A stretch of 64,000 nt of DNA from positions 372,001-436,000 of the forward strand of contig CAWAKJ010000003.1 of the NCBI GenBank assembly GCA_963782595.1. Direction: 5' to 3'. Source of the DNA: JAMQPK01 sp963782595. Lineage in GTDB: Bacteria; Acidobacteriota; Vicinamibacteria; Vicinamibacterales; JAMQPK01. Positions 55,155 to 62,093 of the stretch are shown in pieces (the stretch's first letter is position 1; each line of letters begins with the position of its first letter). Made by a program: the position numbers and the translations under genes. The notes under the pieces were generated by a model. The model saw only the letters and a list, made by a program, of their open reading frames with translations, did no database searches and was not told where the DNA came from.

Positions 55155-57314
55155 ATGACCCAGCGCGTGTTCGTTGCGATGGGTGTGGCAGCATTGCTCG
55201 TCACACGGTCTCAGGGTCAGACCGCTCAACCAGGCTTTCGCACCGAGGTCAACGTCGTCGAAGTCGACGCCAGCGTGCTCGACGAGCAGGGTAATGCGGT
55301 CGCTGGTCTCTCGGCGGCCGACTTCGAGGTCTTCGAAGACGGACAGCCGCAGCCAATCGTTTCATTCTCCCAAGTCGACATTCCACTGACGGCGTCTGCG
55401 CAGTTCTTAAGCGTCGATGGGCCGGTATCGCCCGATGTCCGCTCGAATAGGCAACCGGCCAGCGGACGCCTCTATGTCGTGGTGCTCGACGATATGAACA
55501 TCAGCCCATTACGTATCGAGACGGTCCGATCGGCTGCGCGCGAATTCATCGACTCGTATTTCGGCGCAGGCGACATCGCAGCAGTCATATACACGAGCGG
55601 GCGCGTCGATGCCTCGCAGGACTTCACGGGCGACCCGCAGTTGCTCGTCGCATCAATCGACAAGTTCATGGGCCGTGGTGTGCAGTCGAGCGCCATGGAG
55701 GCGGCCGAAAAATATTATTCCGATCGGCTGACGATCGAAACCGATCCGTCCAACGGCAAGTTGGACCCTGACAAGGCAGACCAGCTCGCCGCTGACATGC
55801 AGGACGCGCGTTCGCGCACGCTCGGCAAGTCGGCGAAGCCGACCGTCGACATCCAGGACTTCGAGCGCGCGCAGCGTGTGATCACGGTGTTCGATACGGT
55901 AAGAGCGCTCGCAGAATCACTGGCGCCTTTGAGTGGCCGGCGCAAGTCGGTGGTCATGTTCAGCGAGGGGTTCAACTATCAGTTGACAGAACCATTCGGC
56001 ATGCGGAGCGTTTCCGACGTGCTCCGTGCAACACAGGACACGCTCAACGCCGCAGCGCGCGCGAACGTCAGTTTCTATACGATCGATCCGCGGATGCTCG
56101 ACGGAGCCGGAACGGATTTCATGCAGATGAGCGGCCCAGGAATGCCGAACGGCGCCACGCAAACCGCGATTCGCGAGGAACTGCAGCGGTCGCAGGACAG
56201 CTTGCGTGTGCTGGCCGAAGAGACCGGCGGCTTTGCCTCGCTCAATGTCAACTCGTTTGCGTCCGCGTTCGATCGTATTGTGCAGAGCAACAGCCAGTAT
56301 TACGTCCTGGGATACGCTGCGCCGCAGCATCAGCAGGACGGCCGGTTTCACTCAATCGACGTGCGCGTGAAGCGGCCCGGCGTCAAGATTACTGCCCGAC
56401 ACGGATATGCCTCGCAGCGCCAGGCTACGCCCGAAGAGTTGAAGAAACGGGAGGCGGAGCGCGTCGCGCGCGACGCGAGGCGGCCCAATTCAGACAAAAC
56501 GTCGACGGCATTGAGAGATGTGCTTGGCGCACCTCTTCAGAAGGGCGGCCTCGCCCTGTCGGTGCACGCCGCGCCGTTCAGGCACTCGGACAAGGAGTCA
56601 TCGGTCGCGCTCGCAATTGAAATAGATGGCGATCGCCTCCCGCTGTCGCCCGCGGGTAAGCTCGAACTGTCGTTCTACGATGTGAACGATCGCGGCAGGG
56701 CCAGCAACGGCGTTCGGAAAGAGATCGATCTTGCGCTGAAACCCGAGACCGCCGCTCGCGTCAAATCGCACGGTATCAGACTGAACCAGCGGATCATGCT
56801 CGCGCCGGGTCGCTATCAGATTCGCGTCGGCGTGCGGGAGAGCGCGGGCGGTGAGAGTGGTTCCGTGTTCTACGATCTGACGGTGCCCGACTTCCGCAAA
56901 GATTCCCTGGCGTTGAGCGGCCTGCTCGTCACCTCGGTGTCGGCCCAACAGACACCAACCGCCGAGGTCGATGCGATGGTGGCGAAACGGCTGCCGGGTG
57001 CGGCGACGAGCCGACGTGAGTTTCCCGTCGGCGATACGCTCGCGGTGTTTGCCGAGGCGTACGCGAACGGTACGTCGCGCCGGCCGCAGGAGATCGGTGT
57101 CACCATTCGAGTCATCGCCGAGAGCGGCGAAGAAGTGTTCAACGCGAAGGAGTCGGCGGTCAGCGCGCAATCGGATCCTGCCACGATCTTCGCGCAGTTT
57201 GCATTGGAAGACCTGACGCCGGGCGCCTATCTGCTGCGCGTCGAAACGCAATTGGCAGGTCCTGATGCCCAGATCGTCGCGCGCGAGACGCTCATCACCG
57301 TAGTTCCGCGGTGA
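55155..57314 (+). CDS. Secreted VWFA-related Acidobacterial-type protein (second copy)
   Basis: 719 aa from ATG 55155, supported by GGAGGAG 5 nt upstream. Signal peptide VFVAMGVAALLVTRSQGQ. Same pattern as the protein at 31974: FRTEVNVVEVDASVLDEQGN, LSAADFEVFEDGQPQPIVSF, LYVVVLDDMNISPLRIETVR, EETGGFASLNVNSFASAFDR and QYYVLGYAAPQHQQDGRF. The typical DxSxS site is not evident. Function unknown. Overlaps the next gene (GTGA at 57311-57314). Confidence 0.9.
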   Translation: MTQRVFVAMGVAALLVTRSQGQTAQPGFRTEVNVVEVDASVLDEQGNAVAGLSAADFEVFEDGQPQPIVSFSQVDIPLTASAQFLSVDGPVSPDVRSNRQPASGRLYVVVLDDMNISPLRIETVRSAAREFIDSYFGAGDIAAVIYTSGRVDASQDFTGDPQLLVASIDKFMGRGVQSSAMEAAEKYYSDRLTIETDPSNGKLDPDKADQLAADMQDARSRTLGKSAKPTVDIQDFERAQRVITVFDTVRALAESLAPLSGRRKSVVMFSEGFNYQLTEPFGMRSVSDVLRATQDTLNAAARANVSFYTIDPRMLDGAGTDFMQMSGPGMPNGATQTAIREELQRSQDSLRVLAEETGGFASLNVNSFASAFDRIVQSNSQYYVLGYAAPQHQQDGRFHSIDVRVKRPGVKITARHGYASQRQATPEELKKREAERVARDARRPNSDKTSTALRDVLGAPLQKGGLALSVHAAPFRHSDKESSVALAIEIDGDRLPLSPAGKLELSFYDVNDRGRASNGVRKEIDLALKPETAARVKSHGIRLNQRIMLAPGRYQIRVGVRESAGGESGSVFYDLTVPDFRKDSLALSGLLVTSVSAQQTPTAEVDAMVAKRLPGAATSRREFPVGDTLAVFAEAYANGTSRRPQEIGVTIRVIAESGEEVFNAKESAVSAQSDPATIFAQFALEDLTPGAYLLRVETQLAGPDAQIVARETLITVVPR

Positions 57315-57775
57315 TTCTCGGATTGTTCTACCATCGACCCACGCGCGGTATGCCGACTGCGCTTTGGTGTCTGCTCGGATTATTTGCACTCAGAGTGTTG
57401 GGACAGCTCCTCGTCGTCGCGGGAGTTGCGCCGTTTCTCCCGCCCATGGACGACTGGCAATCCGGCCTGTTGCCCTATCCCGCGCTGCTGGCCTCGCAGA
57501 TTGTGATACTCGGCGTGTTCGCCGCCATATGCGTGCAATTCTCCCGGGGGCGCGGGTACTTCGTCCGTCCCACTAAGTGGCTCGCGACCCCGTTGTGGAT
57601 CATCGGGTGGACGTACGCGGCGGGAATGCTGGTGCGCTACGCGCTGCTCAGACGGGACTGGATTCCGGTGGTGTTTCATCTCGTGCTCGCGAGTTTTCTG
57701 CTGATCATCGCAACACATCATCGCAGCCGCCTTCGCAAAGACCTCTGCGTTGAGATGACGGTAGTGTCCGGCTAA
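57311..57775 (+). CDS. Small membrane protein coupled to the VWFA gene
   Basis: 154 aa from GTG 57311, overlapping the VWFA stop. Four hydrophobic helices (for example ALWCLLGLFALRVLGQLLVV and LLASQIVILGVFAAICVQF). No family recognised. The last residues VVSG and the TAA stop are encoded by the perfect palindrome at 57761-57788. Confidence 0.7.
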   Translation: MILGLFYHRPTRGMPTALWCLLGLFALRVLGQLLVVAGVAPFLPPMDDWQSGLLPYPALLASQIVILGVFAAICVQFSRGRGYFVRPTKWLATPLWIIGWTYAAGMLVRYALLRRDWIPVVFHLVLASFLLIIATHHRSRLRKDLCVEMTVVSG

Positions 57776-57788
57776 AGCCGGACACTAC
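57761..57788. repeat. Perfect 28-nt palindrome GTAGTGTCCGGCT-AA-AGCCGGACACTAC
   Basis: Best copy of the family, with 13-bp arms and a 2-nt loop. It contains the stop codons of both convergent genes (TAA 57773-57775 on plus, TAG 57787-57785 on minus). Can act as a bidirectional terminator. Confidence 0.85.
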
Positions 57789-58531
57789 GTACTCTGCGTG
57801 CCGCGCGGCAGCCGCTTGATGAGTGCCCGGGCTTTCCGGAACCACGGCCGCTCGCGACGGCGGATGTAGTCGGGCATCGTGGCCTTCTTTCGAAGAATCC
57901 GCTCTCCCAACTCGCGCGCCTCGTCATGACGCCCTTCGGCCGCCAGAAAGCACGCATAGTTGTATTGAGTCTCCGAGAGCGTTGATATCTGCAGGGTGTC
58001 GGCGAAGAGCGCGTTGGCCTTCTCTTTCTGATCAATTTTTGCCAGGGCGTGCGCGCGGAGTCCAGCAGCGCGCAGATAGTCGTACTTCGGATCGCGAGTG
58101 ATGACCTCGTCGAGGTCGGCAGCCGCTGAGGCGAAGTCCTGCAATTCGAGTGCGCAAAGCGCACGGCGGTAGAAGGGGTCGATGTCGCGGCTCCGGGCGA
58201 GCACTTTGTCGAAGTACTCGCGCGCCTTCGCAAACTGACCGTCGTCGAGGTAGAGATCGCCGAGCTCTTCGTAGTTGCCCACCGACGGATTGTCGAGCAC
58301 GAGCCCTTCGAGCTGCTTGATGCGCTTGCGACGGGGGAAGACCTGAAAGGTCCCGCGGAGGAGGCCGGCGTCCGGAATGACCTCGACGAAGATGTAAATC
58401 AACGCCCCGACGCCGCCGAACATGAGGATGATCCAGAGCCAGTACGTCTCGGGCCGGCGACGCACGAAGTGCACAATCGCAAGCACCTGCAGGACGATGC
58501 CGTACGGGTAGATGAGCCCGAACACGCGCAC
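57785..58531 (-). CDS. Membrane-anchored tetratricopeptide-repeat protein
   Basis: 248 aa. Two N-terminal helices (LIYPYGIVLQVLAIVHFV; YWLWIILMFGGVGALIYIFV) anchor a cytoplasmic TPR domain: GNYEELGDLYLDDGQFAKAR, DPFYRRALCALELQDFASAA and YLRAAGLRAHALAKIDQKEK. Likely a scaffold; partner unknown. Ends within the palindrome shared with the convergent gene. Confidence 0.82.
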   Translation of the reverse strand: MRVFGLIYPYGIVLQVLAIVHFVRRRPETYWLWIILMFGGVGALIYIFVEVIPDAGLLRGTFQVFPRRKRIKQLEGLVLDNPSVGNYEELGDLYLDDGQFAKAREYFDKVLARSRDIDPFYRRALCALELQDFASAAADLDEVITRDPKYDYLRAAGLRAHALAKIDQKEKANALFADTLQISTLSETQYNYACFLAAEGRHDEARELGERILRKKATMPDYIRRRERPWFRKARALIKRLPRGTQST

Positions 58532-58544
58532 GCGACTATAGCAG

Positions 58545-58590
58545 GGCTGCTGGCTACCCGCTACGGGCTACAGGCTACAGGCTACGGGCT
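58545..58590. repeat. GGCTACAGGCTAC word repeat
   Basis: GGCTGCTGGCTACCCGCTAC, then GGGCTACAGGCTACAGGCTA, about six heptamer-like words between divergent genes. Confidence 0.75.
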
Positions 58591-58624
58591 GAATGTCGTA
58601 ATCTGGTGCCAAGGAGTCCCTGCC

Positions 58625-60397
58625 ATGGCCAGCCGCCGCCTTGTCAAATTTGTCTTGAGCATCCTCGCCCTCTTCTTCGTCGTGGGCGTGGTGGCCGTCA
58701 TCGCCGCCTGGATGATGGTGCTGAGAGGACCGTCAGTGCCGGACCACTCGACGCTGGTGCTGCGAATCGGCGGCGAGCTCGTCGAGGCACCACCGAACGA
58801 TGTGCTGGGGCAGGTCACCGGCGGCGCGCGTGCGCAGACGGTGCGCAGCTACGTCGAGGCGCTGCGTCGCGCAAAAGACGACCCGCGGATCGAATCGGTG
58901 CTCATCGTGCCCACGCCGGTCCAGTCACCGTTCTGGGGCAAAGTGCAGGAAATCCGCGACGCCGTCATCGACTTCAAGAAATCCGGCAAGCGCATTTCCG
59001 CCTACCTCGAATATGCCGGCGAGCGCGAGTACTACCTTGCGTCGGCGGCCGATCGCGTGTACCTGGTGCCGACGAGCAGCCTCGACGTCACGGGTATCGC
59101 GACCTACGAAGTGTTCCTCAAGGGCACGCTCGACAAGATCGGCACGCAGGCTGACTTTGAGAAGATCGGCGACTACAAGACCGCACCGAACCAGCTCACG
59201 CAGACGACCTTCACGCCCGCGCACCGTGAGATGACCGAGTCGCTGACGCGCGATTTGTACGAGCAATTGGTACGAGGTATTGCGGAAGCGCGCAAGAAAA
59301 CGGTTGAAGAGGTTCGTGCGTTGATTGACGAAGGTCCGTTGCTCGCGGACCGGGCGCTCGGCGCCGGCCTCGTCGACACGCTCGCGTACGAAGATCAGCT
59401 CGACGATCACGGTGCGGTGAGCAAGAGCGGCACCGTCGAAGGCGAGCGCTACAACCGCGCGCGGGACTCGTTACCCGGTCGCGGCGCCCCTCGCGTCGCG
59501 GTCGTCTACATCAGCGGCATCATCAACTCGGGCGATGGCGGGTTCGATCCGCTCAACGGCGAGGTCTCCGGATCGCTCCAGCTCGTCAAGGCGATCCGAG
59601 CGGCTCGCGCAGACGACGCCGTGCGCGCGATCGTCGTTCGCATCGACAGCCCAGGCGGATCGAGCATTGCGTCGGACGTGATCTGGCGCGAGCTGACCGT
59701 GACGAAGAACGAAAAGCCGGACCGGCCAATCGTCGCGTCGATGTCCGACCTCGCGGCATCGGGTGGCTATTACGTCGCGATGGCGGCGCCGCAGATCGTG
59801 GCGCAGCCGGCCACCTTGACCGGATCAATCGGTATCTACGGCGGCAAATTCGTGACCGGCGGGACGTTCGAGAAGCTGGGCGCCAACATCGAGGCCGTCA
59901 CGGTCGGTCGCAATGCCGGTCTCGAGTCGCCGAAGCGACCGTTCAACGAGAGCGAGCGGCAGAAGCTGCGCGAACAGATCGGCAGCTTCTACAAGGGCTT
60001 CGTCGAGAAGGTTGCGGCGTCGAGAAAGATGCCGGTTGCGCGGGTGGATCAGCTGGCGCAGGGGCGCGTGTGGACAGGTTCGCAGGCACGCGCCCACGGC
60101 CTCGTCGACGCGCTCGGAGGCCTCGAACGCGCAATCGCCCTCGCGAAGGAGCGCGCCGGCATTTCCCCGGAGACGGCGGTTGAAGTGGTCACGTATCCGC
60201 CGCGAAGAACACTCGCGGAGTTGCTCATCGAGCAGTTGACGGGCGCGGGCGACGACCGTCAGATGGAAGGGCTGATTGCTGTGCTCGGAGGATTGCGCAC
60301 CGCCGAGCGCCGGGCGCTGGGGATACTGACAGCGCCAGCGAGATTGTTCAATCCAGGTGAGCCGCTGGCGCTGATGCCAGTCAGCTTTCTGCATTGA
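58625..60397 (+). CDS. sppA: Signal peptide peptidase SppA (67 kDa type)
   Basis: 590 aa from ATG 58625, with AAGGAG 8 nt upstream. One N-terminal membrane helix (VKFVLSILALFFVVGVVAVI), then tandem S49 domains. The catalytic Lys is in EKIGDYKTAPNQ (near residue 184) of the first domain and the catalytic Ser in MSDLAASGGYYVAMAA (near 377) of the second, as in the E. coli type. Degrades leftover signal peptides in the membrane. Confidence 0.94.
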   Translation: MASRRLVKFVLSILALFFVVGVVAVIAAWMMVLRGPSVPDHSTLVLRIGGELVEAPPNDVLGQVTGGARAQTVRSYVEALRRAKDDPRIESVLIVPTPVQSPFWGKVQEIRDAVIDFKKSGKRISAYLEYAGEREYYLASAADRVYLVPTSSLDVTGIATYEVFLKGTLDKIGTQADFEKIGDYKTAPNQLTQTTFTPAHREMTESLTRDLYEQLVRGIAEARKKTVEEVRALIDEGPLLADRALGAGLVDTLAYEDQLDDHGAVSKSGTVEGERYNRARDSLPGRGAPRVAVVYISGIINSGDGGFDPLNGEVSGSLQLVKAIRAARADDAVRAIVVRIDSPGGSSIASDVIWRELTVTKNEKPDRPIVASMSDLAASGGYYVAMAAPQIVAQPATLTGSIGIYGGKFVTGGTFEKLGANIEAVTVGRNAGLESPKRPFNESERQKLREQIGSFYKGFVEKVAASRKMPVARVDQLAQGRVWTGSQARAHGLVDALGGLERAIALAKERAGISPETAVEVVTYPPRRTLAELLIEQLTGAGDDRQMEGLIAVLGGLRTAERRALGILTAPARLFNPGEPLALMPVSFLH

Positions 60398-60408
60398 GTC
60401 TCAGCCAC

Positions 60409-61899
60409 TTAGTCCCGCTGCAGAAGGAGGCCATACGCGTCACTAATCTGCTTACACTTTTCAGTGGCTAACGCCTGCAGTTCAGGCCCGAGCTGCGCCA
60501 CCTTATCCGGGTGGTATTGAGCCATCAGCGATCGGTAGGCGGCCTTGATCTGCTTTCGCGAAGCTCCCTTGTCTATGCCGAGAATGGCATACGCATCGAG
60601 GGGAGCCGGTTCAACGACTTCCACTTTTGATAACGAGTATCCGGTCACCCTGGGCTTGTACTCGCCGTTCATCCATTTCAGCAGTGTGTGACCGTCAATG
60701 AAGGTGATCGGCTTGCCTCTGGCAAAGGCTGTTGCGCTGTCGCTGATGCGGGCCGTTGTCACGATGAAGCCATGAGCAGCGTTAGCATGCATCAGCGCGC
60801 CGAAGAAGTCGCGAACGGTTGGTGCGCCGACATCCTGCTTCCATCTCTCGCACTGCACGACAAGCTGGCTTCCTTCGACGATGAGCACGAGAACGATGCC
60901 TTCGTCTCGACTCACATTGGTGTGCGTCACCTGACATCCCAATTCGGCGAACAGGCTTGCGATGACTTGCTCAAACTCTGGTCCAGAGAGCTCCTGCAAT
61001 CCCTGAATCGTGCGAAGACGTCTGGCCTTGCTTGCTGGCTTTGTCCTGGGCCGTCTGTAGAACCACACGCCTATCAGTGCCACGAGGACGACCCAAGGGA
61101 TTGGGACGAGATAGCGTAGCCAACGGTCCGGTGCCACCGGACCTGGCGCTTGATCTGCTTGCGGTAGCGCTTGCTGCGCGGGCTCGGTTGAGCCAGCGCT
61201 CCCGTTTCCTGTGGCCCGACCGGCAACCGGCAAAGGAGCTCGTGGTTTCTTGGTCGGTACGGCGCGGTCGGGAGGACCAAGCGACGCTCGAAGATCGGCG
61301 GCCTGCTGGTGGAGGCACGCATAGAGGCTCGCCGGCCCCCTGAATCCTTCTTCCTTGCACGCTTGTCGCATTGCCGTCCGCTCGTCGGCCGAGAACGTGG
61401 AAAGGTCGGGAGAACCGAGGGACGCGCGAAGATCAGCGGCCTGCTGATGCAGGCAGGTATATAAGCTCCCTGGCCCACGAGACGCTGCGACTTTGCACGC
61501 CTGTCGCATCGACGCTTGCTCATCGACCGAGAACGCGGATAGGTAAGGACGACCAGGCGAGGCCCGGAGCGTGTCTGCCTGCTGTCGCAGACACCTATAG
61601 AGGCTCGCAGGCCCCCTGTGGCCTTCTTCTGTGCACACCTGTCGCATAGACGCTTGCTCGTCGACCGAGAATGGAGAAAGGTCAGGCGGGCCGGACGAAG
61701 CTCGGAGCTCGGCGGCCTGCTGCCGCAGACACGAGTAGAGATTCGCGGGTCCCCTCGCTCCCGCGACGCTGCACGCCTGTCGAATGGACGCTTGCTCTTC
61801 CGCTGAGAACCCCCGGAGAATCTGATTCCCATCCTGAGCCCAGGCCAGGGGAGTCTGCATGAGGAGCAAAGCGACGAGTGGCCGCAATAGCCTTCGCAT
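60409..61899 (-). CDS. Membrane protein: four Cys-repeats, TM, Mrr-like nuclease-fold domain, DnaJ domain
   Basis: 496 aa, ATG 61899 with GAGGGAA upstream. Residues 1-21: signal peptide. 31-214: four 46-residue repeats, pattern FSxDEQxxxRQxC-x13-LYxC, so two cysteines each, probably disulfide-bonded outside. 263-281: membrane span. About 300-410: Mrr-type domain, GPEFEQVIASLF, then DEGIVLVL (328-340) and VVQCERWK, where E. coli-type Mrr has DEGID and QAKRY; the catalytic Asp and Lys positions are Val336 and Glu351. 433-496: J domain with HPD (463-465). Nuclease activity is doubtful; a membrane sensor recruiting Hsp70 is possible. Isolated between sppA and a PpiD-like gene. Confidence 0.88.
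   Translation of the reverse strand: MRRLLRPLVALLLMQTPLAWAQDGNQILRGFSAEEQASIRQACSVAGARGPANLYSCLRQQAAELRASSGPPDLSPFSVDEQASMRQVCTEEGHRGPASLYRCLRQQADTLRASPGRPYLSAFSVDEQASMRQACKVAASRGPGSLYTCLHQQAADLRASLGSPDLSTFSADERTAMRQACKEEGFRGPASLYACLHQQAADLRASLGPPDRAVPTKKPRAPLPVAGRATGNGSAGSTEPAQQALPQADQAPGPVAPDRWLRYLVPIPWVVLVALIGVWFYRRPRTKPASKARRLRTIQGLQELSGPEFEQVIASLFAELGCQVTHTNVSRDEGIVLVLIVEGSQLVVQCERWKQDVGAPTVRDFFGALMHANAAHGFIVTTARISDSATAFARGKPITFIDGHTLLKWMNGEYKPRVTGYSLSKVEVVEPAPLDAYAILGIDKGASRKQIKAAYRSLMAQYHPDKVAQLGPELQALATEKCKQISDAYGLLLQRD
61258..61809 (-). repeat. Four tandem 138-bp coding repeats (46 aa each)
   Basis: Repeat units 61809-61672, 61671-61534, 61533-61396 and 61395-61258. Highly similar at protein level with the pair of cysteines kept in all four; identity seems strong enough for recombinational copy-number change. 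Confidence 0.9.
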
Positions 61900-61994
61900 C
61901 TTTTCCCTCTTATCGGCGCACGTGCGCCACGACTCAAGAACAGGAATCGAGTGCGGTTGAGGCCATTACATTTTTGGGGTTCTTACGCTGAATA

Positions 61995-62051
61995 GGGCAG
62001 ACTGCAGAGGGGCAGACGACGTCATTTGCTCTGCCCTCTGCCCTCTGCCCT
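61995..62051. repeat. GGGCAGA / TCTGCCC inverted word element
   Basis: GGGCAGACTGCAGAGGGGCA in the left half and CTCTGCCCTCTGCCCTCTGC in the right half, between the Mrr-DnaJ gene and the downstream PpiD-like gene. Same word as 34721-34791. Confidence 0.8.
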
Positions 62052-62065
62052 GACGAGCTACGATC

Positions 62066-62093
62066 CCTTATCCGATTGCCCTTATCCGATTGC
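62066..62093. repeat. 14-bp tandem duplication at the end of the PpiD-like gene
   Basis: CCTTATCCGATTGC twice without spacer; the inner copy contains the stop codon of the gene. Confidence 0.85.
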
